Of a DNA stretch of 64,000 bases, positions 55,044 to 63,140 are shown one piece after another. Position numbers and translations under genes: made by a program. The DNA is from an uncultured Acetatifactor sp. (GTDB lineage: Bacteria > Bacillota > Clostridia > Lachnospirales > Lachnospiraceae). Within the stretch, counting starts at the first letter, position 1. Every line of letters begins with the position of its first letter. The notes below the pieces were generated by a model. It did not search any database, was not told the origin of the DNA, and saw nothing but the letters and a program-made list of their open reading frames with translations. The stretch lies in assembly GCA_947625255.1 (NCBI GenBank), contig CANQNT010000003.1:1-64000 (forward strand), given 5' to 3'.

Positions 55044-55562
55044 CTATATCTTACGTCTATGATAAAAATACAACACGACCCATTCCAGCCGCCGCTTCAA
55101 CACGATCTGAAGCTCCTCCCTGGGATGGATGGGCTTGGTCAGGTATGTAAGAATGCCCGCCTTTTTCGCGCCCCAGACATCCGTAAACAGCTGATCCCCC
55201 ACGAAAACCGTCGTCTCCGGCCGGGTTCCCATCAAACGCATGGCCCTTTCATAACCTGCCCTGGCAGGCTTGTTGGCCTTGTAAATATATTGGGAATGCA
55301 CATCGTCGTTGAACATTTTGACCCGGGGTTCCTTGTTATTGGACAAAAGCAGCGTCTGAAAGCCCATGCCGTGCAGTCTGGAAAACAGCGCGATGGCGCG
55401 CGCGTCCGCCGGGGCCCCGTGAGGCACCAGCGTATTATCGATATCAAAAATAATGCCCCGGTAGCCTTTTGCATACAAGCCCTCATAATCAATTCCATAG
55501 GCGCTGTCAGCCTCCACATCCGGGTAAAAACGCTCCAACATGTCCAAAAGCTCCTTTTTCAT
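55044..55562 (-). CDS. yqeG: YqeG-family HAD phosphatase
   Basis: A 172-residue HAD subfamily IIIA phosphatase. Motif I IIFDIDNTLVPHG holds the nucleophile and acid Asp, motif II is TLLLSNNKE, the Lys region is ANKPARAGY, and motif III is FVGDQLFTDVWGAKK. The start at 55562 (MKKELLDMLERFYPDVEADS) follows AAAGGAGATGG; the frame reaches 55616 but without a site. YqeG proteins resemble mitochondrial phosphatidylglycerophosphate phosphatase; activity here is unproven. Confidence 0.9.
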   Translation of the reverse strand: MKKELLDMLERFYPDVEADSAYGIDYEGLYAKGYRGIIFDIDNTLVPHGAPADARAIALFSRLHGMGFQTLLLSNNKEPRVKMFNDDVHSQYIYKANKPARAGYERAMRLMGTRPETTVFVGDQLFTDVWGAKKAGILTYLTKPIHPREELQIVLKRRLEWVVLYFYHRRKI

Positions 55563-55609
55563 CCATCTCCTTTTTCCTATTATAATCACAGACGTCGGAA
55601 AAGGCAAGC

Positions 55610-55843
55610 CTAGCAATTCAAATCCACCAGAATAATGTCCGGCCCAATCTGGCGGATATCTTTATACGGAATCACGATCTCCTGCTCCGTATGCAAAAAA
55701 GAAAAAAAGCGATTGCAGCCCGGTACGATGATTTTGCAGATACAGCCCCCGCATTCATCAAATTCCAGATCCTCCACTCTGCCCAGTCTCCTGCAGTCCC
55801 TGATATTGATCACATCCTTGCATTTCAATTCCGAAAATAACAT
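55610..55843 (-). CDS. YlmC/YmxH family PRC-barrel protein
   Basis: A 77-residue protein: MLFSELKCKDVINIRDCRRL, GRVEDLEFDECGGCICKIIV, FFSFLHTEQEIVIPYKDIRQ, IGPDIILVDL. This is the YlmC/YmxH family of sporulation-linked PRC-barrel proteins. It is near sigG and sigE, in keeping with such a role, though the biochemical function is unknown. Extra Cys residues (three in CGGCIC, PGCN) are common in clostridial members. Confidence 0.88.
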   Translation of the reverse strand: MLFSELKCKDVINIRDCRRLGRVEDLEFDECGGCICKIIVPGCNRFFSFLHTEQEIVIPYKDIRQIGPDIILVDLNC

Positions 55844-55913
55844 TTTCCGTCCTCCCGACAGTCTTCCTCTTCTCTTAGTCTATGCGGGTTTCCAAAAAAT
55901 GCTACCGATAAAG

Positions 55914-55944
55914 GGAATATCCGCGCTCCATCTGACGCATACTA
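55914..55944 (+). promoter_or_regulatory. Possible sigma-F/sigma-G promoter of sigG
   Basis: GGAATA (55914-55919), an 18-base spacer and CATACTA (55938-55944). The -10 fits the sigma-G pattern CATWMTA exactly; the -35 is one base from TGMATA. It lies about 210 bases before the sigG start, allowing autoregulation in the forespore. Confidence 0.4.
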
Positions 55945-56153
55945 TTCTGGAAAGCCCATGGGACCAAAAGACGCGACGGAGAAAATCCCTTTCGGCGAGC
56001 CGGTTGGAACCGACCTCAGGGCCCTACTCCCGACAAACGGAACGTTTCGCGCAAATGAAAAATGGAATGATATTCAGAAAATCTTTTAGCAGCGTTTTCG
56101 CGGGATGCGCCGGGGCCACTCCCAAGCAGCCGCGCACGCTTCAGGAGGTCAAC

Positions 56154-56933
56154 ATGGCACAAGGAAAAGTAGAAATCTGCGGTGTAAACACATCGAAGCT
56201 TCCCCTGCTCAAGGCAGAGGAAAAAGAGGAGCTTTTCTCCAAGATTGAAGCGGGGGATCAGGAAGCAAGGGAGCAATACATCAAGGGAAACCTCCGTCTG
56301 GTGCTCAGCGTCATCAAACGCTTCAACTCCAGCAATGAAAATGTAGATGATTTGTTCCAGATCGGCTGTATCGGACTGATCAAGGCCATCGATAATTTTG
56401 ATTCGTCCTTAAAGGTAAAATTTTCCACCTACGCGGTTCCCATGATCATTGGGGAAATCCGGAGATTTCTTCGCGACAACAACAGTATCCGCGTCTCCCG
56501 CTCCCTCAAGGACACCGCCTATAAGGCAATCTATGCCAGGGAAAATCTGACCCGCAAAAACCTGAAAGAGCCCTCCATTGAAGAAATTGCCACGGAAATC
56601 GGTATCTCCAAGGAGGATATCGTTTACGCCATGGATGCCATCCAGAATCCCATGAGCCTTTATGAACCGATTTATACCGATGGCGGGGATACCCTATACG
56701 TCATGGACCAGATCAGTGACAAGAAAAACAAAGAAGAGAACTGGGTGGAACACCTCTCCCTAAGCGAGGCCATGAAAAAATTAAGCGACAGAGAGCATGA
56801 AATCATCTCCCTGCGCTTCTTTGAAGGCAAGACCCAGATGGAAGTGGCACAGATCATCGGCATCTCTCAGGCCCAGGTCTCCCGCCTGGAAAAGAACGCC
56901 CTCCGCACCATGCGAAACTATCTCACGGCTTAA
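56154..56933 (+). CDS. sigG: RNA polymerase sporulation sigma factor SigG
   Basis: Sigma-G directs late forespore genes. The 259-residue protein begins MAQGKVEICGVNTSKLPLLK, the usual SigG N-terminus containing the SpoIIAB-interaction segment. Region 2 is IKGNLRLVLSVIKRF and ENVDDLFQIGCIGLIKAIDN, region 3 is IEEIATEIGISKEDIVYAMD, and region 4 is LSDREHEIISLRFFEGKTQM, then EVAQIIGISQAQVSRLEKNA. AGGAGGTCAAC precedes the ATG. In-frame readings upstream are not coding. It converges with vanZ, overlapping at 56923-56933. Confidence 0.95.
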   Translation: MAQGKVEICGVNTSKLPLLKAEEKEELFSKIEAGDQEAREQYIKGNLRLVLSVIKRFNSSNENVDDLFQIGCIGLIKAIDNFDSSLKVKFSTYAVPMIIGEIRRFLRDNNSIRVSRSLKDTAYKAIYARENLTRKNLKEPSIEEIATEIGISKEDIVYAMDAIQNPMSLYEPIYTDGGDTLYVMDQISDKKNKEENWVEHLSLSEAMKKLSDREHEIISLRFFEGKTQMEVAQIIGISQAQVSRLEKNALRTMRNYLTA

Positions 56934-57450
56934 AAAGCCTCCCCAAGCCCGCGCAGATGCCAAATAGCGCCCAGCCCAGGACGGCCCCCAGGAAATTCGT
57001 AAGAATGTCATCGATTTGAAAAAAGCCCGTGCGCGTCACAAACTGCAGGCTTTCAATGACAACGCTGGTCCCCAGCCCGGCCAGGGCGCTCCAAAAGAAA
57101 TTCCGCAGTCTCCGAAAATTCCATGCGCCAAAAAAACCATATGGCATAAAAAGCAATATGTTCTCCACCGCATAGGCGTTATTGCGCCGATTGATCCCCC
57201 AGGTGGAAAGAAGCCGCAGATCGATGCCTTCTCCGTCTCCGCGTTCTCTGGACAAAAGAGTCATGCTGACGATGACGGCCAGACAAACACAATATCCCGT
57301 GGCCGCCGCCAGCTTCCACGGCGACTTTCCGGCCTTGACCCTCCGCTCATTCCAGATGCGTAGGAGCAGATAAGCCAGAGCGCCGGACAAAACCGCGATG
57401 GGCAGGAAACGCATCGCGCCGTACATATCCCGAACGATATATTTTAACAT
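56923..57450 (-). CDS. VanZ-family membrane protein
   Basis: A 175-residue protein with about four to five helices. The VanZ-like region reads GINRRNNAYAVENILLFMPY, GFFGAWNFRRLRNFFWSALA and SVVIESLQFVTRTGFFQIDD, then ILTNFLGAVLGWALF. The ESLQ/DDILTN signature is typical. VanZ raises teicoplanin resistance in enterococci, but most homologues have no known role. Its start is six bases below the previous gene's stop; the last 11 bases overlap sigG on the other strand. Confidence 0.9.
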   Translation of the reverse strand: MLKYIVRDMYGAMRFLPIAVLSGALAYLLLRIWNERRVKAGKSPWKLAAATGYCVCLAVIVSMTLLSRERGDGEGIDLRLLSTWGINRRNNAYAVENILLFMPYGFFGAWNFRRLRNFFWSALAGLGTSVVIESLQFVTRTGFFQIDDILTNFLGAVLGWALFGICAGLGRLFKP

Positions 57451-57455
57451 GTCGA

Positions 57456-57764
57456 TTACTCCATATGGTATTCAGACCATCGATCCCAGGAATGATCCCA
57501 TTTCTCCGAATGGGCGCTCAATTGCCGATTCATCCAGGCCACGGCCTCCGTCACGCCCTCTTCCGAAAAAGCAAAGACAGCGCTGATCTTTTCTTCCTTG
57601 GGCGTCTTAAAAAAATTAAAGGGTTCCGGCCACACGGTCACACGCAGCACCTTGCCTTCTTCACCCGCTTCGCCCTCCAGGCGATAACGCATTCCCTGAT
57701 GGCTTCCGGTATACTCAGACTTTTTCAAGAATTCCATGGATAAAATGTCTTCTCTCTGAATCAT
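57456..57764 (-). CDS. Small protein of unknown function
   Basis: A 102-residue soluble protein starting at 57764 (MIQREDILSMEFLKKSEYTG). It contains RVTVWPEPFNFFKTPKEEKI and a Trp-rich C-terminus (AWMNRQLSAHSEKWDHSWDR, WSEYHME). I do not recognise a function. It is 98 bases below the sigE stop, beyond a terminator, and forms a unit with vanZ. Conservation next to sigE in related genomes would be a useful test. Confidence 0.7.
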   Translation of the reverse strand: MIQREDILSMEFLKKSEYTGSHQGMRYRLEGEAGEEGKVLRVTVWPEPFNFFKTPKEEKISAVFAFSEEGVTEAVAWMNRQLSAHSEKWDHSWDRWSEYHME

Positions 57765-57825
57765 TGGCAGACACCTCTTTCCGCGCGTTTTCGTGCCCAA
57801 ATAGTATATACCATTTCCCGCATTT

Positions 57826-57859
57826 TGAAAAGAGGCAACCTTTGTAAAAGTTGCCTCTT
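57826..57859 (-). terminator. Terminator of sigE
   Basis: AAGAGGCAAC (57830-57839) and GTTGCCTCTT (57850-57859) are perfect 10-bp arms with a minus-strand T-run. It begins three bases past the sigE stop. Confidence 0.85.
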
Positions 57860-57862
57860 CCG

Positions 57863-58600
57863 TCAGATACTGCTGCTCATTTCCTTTTTTAATTGTTTCA
57901 TGATCTTCTTTTCCAGACGGGATATGTAAGATTGAGAAATCCCCAAGAGGCTGGCCACTTCCTTCTGGGTCATCTCCTGCCCGTCCCGGGTGCCCAGTCC
58001 GAAACGTAGATTTATAATGGTCTTTTCCCGGTCCGAAAGCTTGCTCACAGCCCGCAGCAGCAGCTTACGCTCCACCTCGTTTTCCAGGTCCCGGTAGATC
58101 ACATCCTCGTCCGTCCCCAGAATATCGGATAAAAGCAGCTCATTCCCGTCCCAGTCCACGTTCAGCGGTTCGTCAATGGATACCTCCAGCCGGGTCTTGT
58201 TATTCCTGCGCAGATACATCAAAATCTCGTTTTCAATACAACGGGAGGCATAAGTCGCCAGCTTGATATTTTTGCCCGGATTAAAGGTGTTGATGGACTT
58301 GATCAGCCCGATGGTTCCAATGGAGATCAAATCCTCCACTCCCACTCCCGTATTGTCGAACTTCTTTGCGATGTAAACCACCAGCCGCAGATTATGCTCG
58401 ATCAAAATGGATTTGGCCTCATCCTCGAACTCTGTTCCCAGATCATTGATGACCTGATTCTCCTTATCCGTTTCCAGGGGCGGCGGCAGCACCTCCGTGC
58501 CTCCGATATAGTGGATGTCCCCTTTTTTCTGGAGTAATATATTTTCTTTCCGCACCATCTTAATATGAAATCTTCCCGGCAGCGCAACCTTGATAATCAT
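57863..58600 (-). CDS. sigE: RNA polymerase sporulation sigma factor SigE (pro-form)
   Basis: Sigma-E is the early mother-cell sigma factor, made as an inactive pro-protein. The 245-residue product has an N-terminal pro-sequence and membrane-binding segment ([16 protein letters not shown] and following), region 2 ([39 protein letters not shown]) and region 4 ([40 protein letters not shown]). The segment [14 protein letters not shown] is close to the family's processing area. AAAGGAGG precedes the ATG, and the start lies just after the spoIIGA stop, so the processing enzyme and its substrate are co-expressed. Confidence 0.95.
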   Translation of the reverse strand: MIIKVALPGRFHIKMVRKENILLQKKGDIHYIGGTEVLPPPLETDKENQVINDLGTEFEDEAKSILIEHNLRLVVYIAKKFDNTGVGVEDLISIGTIGLIKSINTFNPGKNIKLATYASRCIENEILMYLRRNNKTRLEVSIDEPLNVDWDGNELLLSDILGTDEDVIYRDLENEVERKLLLRAVSKLSDREKTIINLRFGLGTRDGQEMTQKEVASLLGISQSYISRLEKKIMKQLKKEMSSSI

Positions 58601-58601
58601 G

Positions 58602-59402
58602 TCATTCCTCCTTTAATACCCTTGGGTTTAAAATCATCGCATAATTTCCCCCTCCGGAGATTTGCTCCTCACTGACTCCCACATAGACGTTCCGCCGTTT
58701 CCTGATCATTCCGTCAATCTCGATCCGCATCTCCGGAATCCGATAACCTGATAAAATGCCATTGGATTTTCCGATGCTGTGGTAGGGGATGACACGAAAC
58801 CCCTCCGGTCCCCCATCCCGCCATAATTTGTCAAAAGCCCCCCGTTCCAGGATACATACCGGTTCCCCACTGATGGGCTCCACAAGGCCGTTTCCCGTAT
58901 CCAACAAGGCCTTCACCCCCACACTGGAGCCCTTTCCCAAAAGCTCCACCGGATAAAGCCTCCCGCTTTTCCCACTTTTTTCCACCAGATAAGAAACCTC
59001 CAGAAAAAGCAGGATTCCAATCCCCAAAATTCCGGATGCGCAAACCACAAACCGCCGCAAACCAGGCATCAGGCGAATTAAAAAAAGGATTCCTCCGCCC
59101 AATAGAAAGGTTCCCAAAAAGAGCCGTCTGCAAGCGCAGACAAAAGCCCCCGGAGAGTGCGGCCGAAATGTGATCCAAAGCATTCCGCCGGCCGAACAAG
59201 CCAGTCCGCAGACCATCCTGAAACCCGCCGGTCCCGACAGTAAAAAGGGGATCAGATAGCAAACCGCTCCAAACGCCGCCCCTGCCACCACGCGCCTGCG
59301 GGAGGCCAAACGGTGATAAGTGAGATTTGTCAACTCCAGGCAGAGGAGATTCATGACGAAATTCACCAGGAACAGATTGTCTATGTACACTTCATAATAC
59401 AC
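58602..59402 (-). CDS. spoIIGA: Sigma-E processing peptidase SpoIIGA
   Basis: SpoIIGA is the membrane aspartic protease that cleaves pro-sigma-E. The 266-residue protein has five hydrophobic helices in the first half ([20 protein letters not shown] and later stretches), and a C-terminal protease domain with the active Asp in [20 protein letters not shown]. The start is GTG at 59402, with GGGAGGTG five bases upstream. Upstream in-frame ATGs belong to the promoter region. Length matches clostridial members, and the gene directly precedes sigE. Confidence 0.93.
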   Translation of the reverse strand: MYYEVYIDNLFLVNFVMNLLCLELTNLTYHRLASRRRVVAGAAFGAVCYLIPFLLSGPAGFRMVCGLACSAGGMLWITFRPHSPGAFVCACRRLFLGTFLLGGGILFLIRLMPGLRRFVVCASGILGIGILLFLEVSYLVEKSGKSGRLYPVELLGKGSSVGVKALLDTGNGLVEPISGEPVCILERGAFDKLWRDGGPEGFRVIPYHSIGKSNGILSGYRIPEMRIEIDGMIRKRRNVYVGVSEEQISGGGNYAMILNPRVLKEE

Positions 59403-59453
59403 CTGAACACCTCCCAAACGCGGTGTAAACGCTGAGTTCTTAACTTCATAAAC

Positions 59454-59531
59454 AGTATAAACTTCTATTGGCATGGAATTTGTCGGAATCAGGGCAAGAA
59501 AAATCATTTTTTATCAACCTTTTTCGACATT
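59454..59531 (-). promoter_or_regulatory. Spo0A-type promoter of spoIIGA-sigE
   Basis: The minus strand has TATACT (59454-59459), with a CCGACA-type -35 21 bases upstream, close to the unusual 22-base spacing of the B. subtilis spoIIG promoter. A Spo0A box, TTTGTCGGA (8 of 9 to TTTGTCRAA), lies on the plus strand at 59479-59487, and AATGTCGAA (7 of 9) lies on the minus strand at 59523-59531. This suggests activation by phosphorylated Spo0A. Confidence 0.5.
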
Positions 59532-59667
59532 TGTGACAATTTTGTTACGATTTTCAGAATTTGGATTGATATTTTTGTAATCTTTTCTTAAAATGGTATA
59601 CCGGAAATGGAAAGTTTCCCGCGCTTGCGCTCTCCCCAAGCAGCCAGGCCGCTTTCACTTTTTTCGT

Positions 59668-59746
59668 AAAAAACACCCCAAGCACAAACCGCTCCGGTTC
59701 CGCCCCGGCAGTGACGTCCGAAGGAACCCGCGATATGAGCTTGGGG
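59668..59746 (-). terminator. Terminator of ftsZ
   Basis: On the minus strand CCCCAAGC (59746-59739) pairs with GCTTGGGG (59683-59676), followed by TGTTTTTT. The loop has further GC-rich pairing. It lies 31 bases past the ftsZ stop and insulates the cell-division genes from the sporulation genes. Confidence 0.65.
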
Positions 59747-59777
59747 AGTTATTATGTATAGAAAAGGAACAAAACCA

Positions 59778-60971
59778 TTACTTACGTTGTAAGAAATCAG
59801 GAATCTTCAAAGTCCTCTCCTCCACATTGCTGTGAAGGTCCGAAGAACGATTGGCCCCCGTCACGGGCTTCACCGGACGCTGCACATAGCCGCCGCCCAT
59901 GTAACCGCTCTGAAAACCATTCTGCGCGGGACGCGGCTGGGAATTCATACCCTGCAGATTGTTGGGACGGAAAGGAGGCACGTTCACCTGAGTCGTCCGG
60001 GTCTGAGCTCCTGCCGCACTGACATCGTTTAAACCAGTAGCGATTACGGTAATGGTACAAGCATCAGACTTGGAAGGATCATACATCGCGCCGAAGATGA
60101 TGTTCACCTCATCGCCCGCCAAATCCTGTACATAGCTTGCGGCATCATTGGCATCCGCCAGCGTAATGTCGCCGGATACATTGATGATCACATGGGAAGC
60201 GCCGGAAATCGTGGTCTCCAACAGAGGGCTTTCCACTGCCATCTTGACGGCATCCAGGGCTTTCTCGTCACCCTTGCCCTCGCCAATGCCGATATGGGCG
60301 ATTCCTTTATCCTTCATGACGGTCTGTACGTCAGCGAAGTCCAGATTAATAACGGCGGGAACATTGATCAGATCCGTGATGCCCTGCACCGCCTGCTGCA
60401 GCACTTCATCCGCTTTCTTCAAGGCCTCCGGCATCGTCGTGCGTCGGTCCACGATCTCCAACAGCTTGTCATTGGGAATCACGATCAGCGTATCCACATG
60501 CTCCTTGATCTTCTCAATACCTGCCAGAGCGTTGGTCATACGCACCTTGGCTTCAAAGCGGAAAGGCTTCGTCACCACGCCTACGGTCAGGATACCCATC
60601 TCCTTGGCAAGTCTGGCCACTACCGGCGCGGCGCCGGTTCCGGTTCCACCGCCCATGCCGCAGGTCACGAACACCATGTCCGCTCCCTGCAGGGCCGCCG
60701 ACAAATCCTCCGAACTCTCCTCTGCGGCTTTCTCTCCGATCTCAGGCTTCGCGCCCGCGCCCAAACCCTTGGTCAGCTTCTCGCCGATCTGCAGCAATCG
60801 GGGAGCCTTACACAGCTGCAAGGCTTGTCTATCCGTATTGACACCAATGAAATCCACTCCGCCGATATTCTCATCAATCATTCTATTTACAGCATTATTA
60901 CCTGCGCCGCCTACACCCACGACAATTATTTTGGCGCCAGGTTCAGCATCATTCATCTTAAACTCCAGCAA
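59778..60971 (-). CDS. ftsZ: Cell division protein FtsZ
   Basis: FtsZ polymerises into the division ring. The 397-residue tubulin homologue has [18 protein letters not shown], the GTP loop [15 protein letters not shown] (signature GGGTGTG), the T7 loop [20 protein letters not shown], and the conserved C-terminal peptide KIPDFLQRK that binds FtsA/SepF. The start is TTG at 60971, eight bases after AAGGAGG, giving [11 protein letters not shown]; an ATG five codons on (60956) is an alternative. The long unstructured linker includes [17 protein letters not shown]. Confidence 0.97.
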   Translation of the reverse strand: MLEFKMNDAEPGAKIIVVGVGGAGNNAVNRMIDENIGGVDFIGVNTDRQALQLCKAPRLLQIGEKLTKGLGAGAKPEIGEKAAEESSEDLSAALQGADMVFVTCGMGGGTGTGAAPVVARLAKEMGILTVGVVTKPFRFEAKVRMTNALAGIEKIKEHVDTLIVIPNDKLLEIVDRRTTMPEALKKADEVLQQAVQGITDLINVPAVINLDFADVQTVMKDKGIAHIGIGEGKGDEKALDAVKMAVESPLLETTISGASHVIINVSGDITLADANDAASYVQDLAGDEVNIIFGAMYDPSKSDACTITVIATGLNDVSAAGAQTRTTQVNVPPFRPNNLQGMNSQPRPAQNGFQSGYMGGGYVQRPVKPVTGANRSSDLHSNVEERTLKIPDFLQRK

Positions 60972-61071
60972 AGGTTTGTCCTCCTTAATTCTAAACTCTA
61001 CACCTTATCATATAATTATTTTGTAAATTAATCAACCCATTTTTCAAAAAAAGTTTTAGAAATTATCCCCT

Positions 61072-61809
61072 TTATTCATTCTGGAAGGTTACTCCTGTTT
61101 TGTCCTCCGTCAGATTTTCCATACGCAGCGTTCCCGTCTTTCCTTCCACTTTTGCCAACAGCTGCGGAAGACGCATCACCTTGTTTTCCAGCTCCGCCCG
61201 GTCATTTCCCAGGGCTGCTTTCACGGTTCCAAAATAAATCGTGATATCTCCTTCGCTCTGGAAAAAGATCTTGTCCGCCGTCAGCTCATACTTGTCCAAA
61301 AGCTTGGTCAGCTCCATGATGCTGTTAAAAATATTCTTGTCCTCTACCGGAAGAGGCTCTCCCAGCACCACGTAATCAAAGTTTAAGCCCGTGATCTGCG
61401 GCACGCCGGCGGTCAAAACATCCGAGCATTCCACCACATAGCCATCCTTGTCGAAATACATATTTGTATCCATGTATCTCACGTATCCTGCCAAAGCCTT
61501 TTCATAGACCATGATCTCAATGGTATCGGGAGCAAGAATATTCACGTCCATGGCTGATACGAACGGAATTTTTCCCGCCCCCTGATTGCGATATTTCAGC
61601 GAAAGATAGATGGAATTATGCCCCAGCGGCCCCTCCATGACGATGTTTTGAATCTCTTCCTGGGTATAATGAAGGTTTCCCTTGACATAGACCGTTGTAA
61701 CCGTGTATTTTTGAAACACAAAAACCAGGACGCCTGCCGCCGCCAGCACGGCGGCAAGCGCCGGAACAAGAAACATATGTCCCTTTTTTCCGTTTGTTTC
61801 TTTAAACAC
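61072..61809 (-). CDS. ftsQ: Cell division protein FtsQ/DivIB
   Basis: DivIB/FtsQ is a bitopic division protein linking early and late divisome parts. The 245-residue protein has a cytosolic tail (KETNGKKGHM), one membrane helix (FLVPALAAVLAAAGVLVFVF), and a POTRA domain (TVTTVYVKGNLHYTQEEIQN). The beta domain follows (LAGYVRYMDTNMYFDKDGYV). The start is taken as GTG at 61809, with GAGG upstream, overlapping the murA stop by eight bases. A longer reading to 61878 would lie inside murA. Confidence 0.9.
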   Translation of the reverse strand: MFKETNGKKGHMFLVPALAAVLAAAGVLVFVFQKYTVTTVYVKGNLHYTQEEIQNIVMEGPLGHNSIYLSLKYRNQGAGKIPFVSAMDVNILAPDTIEIMVYEKALAGYVRYMDTNMYFDKDGYVVECSDVLTAGVPQITGLNFDYVVLGEPLPVEDKNIFNSIMELTKLLDKYELTADKIFFQSEGDITIYFGTVKAALGNDRAELENKVMRLPQLLAKVEGKTGTLRMENLTEDKTGVTFQNE

Positions 61810-63058
61810 GGTAAATCCTCGCTCCCAACTCTCGTAAATCCCTGCAAATATTTTCGTAACCGCGGTCGATGAATGCACAGCCGCGCACGACAGTCTCTCC
61901 GCCCGCCATCAGGCCCGCCACCACAAGGGCCGCGCCTCCCCGCAGTTCCCTGGCCTCTACTTCCCGGCCCTGCAGAGTGCTATTTCCTTCCACCAATACA
62001 CGCCGCGCGTCTATTCTGGCGAAATGGCCGCCCATGTCCGTCAGAGGCTCCAGCACACGAAAGCGATTTTCAAATATTTTTTCCTCAATAAGACACGTTC
62101 CATCAGCGGCGGTCATCACAGCCAAAGCGATAGACTGGAGATCTGTCGGAAACCCCGGATATATTTCCGTGGACAAAGCAGGGCAAGCCGTCAAGACATC
62201 CGGAGCCTGGACGAAAAGTCCTTCCGAAGAGGCCTGCAGGGTCGCCCCCAACTGCCGTGCCAGAGCAATTACCGCTCCCATGTGTCCGATGGGCGCATCC
62301 TCCAAAAGCACGCTGCCGCCCGTCCCCAGACAGGCCAACAAATACGTTCCCGCTACGATCCTATCCGCGGGAACCCTGATTTGCGCACCGTGCAGGGCGC
62401 GTCCTCCCTCGATCCGCAGCTCGTCGGTTCCGATTCCCTGAATTTTGGCGCCGCACTGACACAAGAAGGCACACAAGGCCTCCACCTCCGGTTCCCGCGC
62501 GGCGCCGCGCACGATCGTTTCTCCCCTGGCCATTACCGCGGCCAGTACAATATTTTCCGTTGCTCCCACGCTGGACTTGGGCATCTGAATCAACGTACCC
62601 GTAAGCCCCCGGGGCGCTTCTCCAATGATTGTCCCCTCTTCTTCGTGAAAATGCGCGCCCAATTGCTGAAGCGCGCCCAAATGCAGATCAATAGGCCGCG
62701 CGCCGATCACGCATCCGCCCGGATATTCCATAACCACGCGCCCGGTTCGTCCCAAAAGCGCGCCTAAAAGACAAAGGGAGGAGCGCATCCCCGTAATGGC
62801 ATCCGCAGGCATCTGGCGGAGACCTGCGTCCTCGGCGTTTACCCGCACACCGTCCCCTTCCCAAGCCACCTGGCAGCCCAGACTCTCGAGCAAATGGAGC
62901 ATTCGATAAACATCAGCAATCTTGGGACAATTACGGATATGATTTGTCCCTCTTGTGAGTAAAGTCGCCGCCAGGATCGGAAGCGAAGCGTTTTTAGACC
63001 CTTGTATCCTGACTTTCCCTTGTAAACGGACACCTCCGCGAATATGAATAGAATCCAT
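61802..63058 (-). CDS. murA: UDP-N-acetylglucosamine 1-carboxyvinyltransferase
   Basis: MurA adds enolpyruvate to UDP-GlcNAc, the first step of peptidoglycan synthesis. The 418-residue protein begins IHIRGGVRLQGKVRIQGSKN, with the catalytic Lys in QGSKNASLP. The active-site loop is GGCVIGARPIDLHLGALQQL; the Cys in GGCVIG is the fosfomycin target. YPGFPTDLQSIALAVMTAAD and the end DRGYENICRDLRELGARI are typical. In clostridia there are often two MurA paralogues; this one is in the division cluster. murG is not between ftsW and murA here. Confidence 0.95.
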   Translation of the reverse strand: MDSIHIRGGVRLQGKVRIQGSKNASLPILAATLLTRGTNHIRNCPKIADVYRMLHLLESLGCQVAWEGDGVRVNAEDAGLRQMPADAITGMRSSLCLLGALLGRTGRVVMEYPGGCVIGARPIDLHLGALQQLGAHFHEEEGTIIGEAPRGLTGTLIQMPKSSVGATENIVLAAVMARGETIVRGAAREPEVEALCAFLCQCGAKIQGIGTDELRIEGGRALHGAQIRVPADRIVAGTYLLACLGTGGSVLLEDAPIGHMGAVIALARQLGATLQASSEGLFVQAPDVLTACPALSTEIYPGFPTDLQSIALAVMTAADGTCLIEEKIFENRFRVLEPLTDMGGHFARIDARRVLVEGNSTLQGREVEARELRGGAALVVAGLMAGGETVVRGCAFIDRGYENICRDLRELGARIYRV

Positions 63059-63140
63059 TTGACACTTTCCGCATCCCTTTCATTAGACCTATTCTATTCT
63101 ATGTGCCGCAAGCACAATGGTGCCTTGTTCGCCTGGCCTT

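Noticed and set aside
55635..56153. A 173-residue N-terminal extension of SigG
   Set aside because: The true SigG start MAQGKVEICGVNTSKL has AGGAGG before it; the extension runs antisense through the YlmC-like gene.
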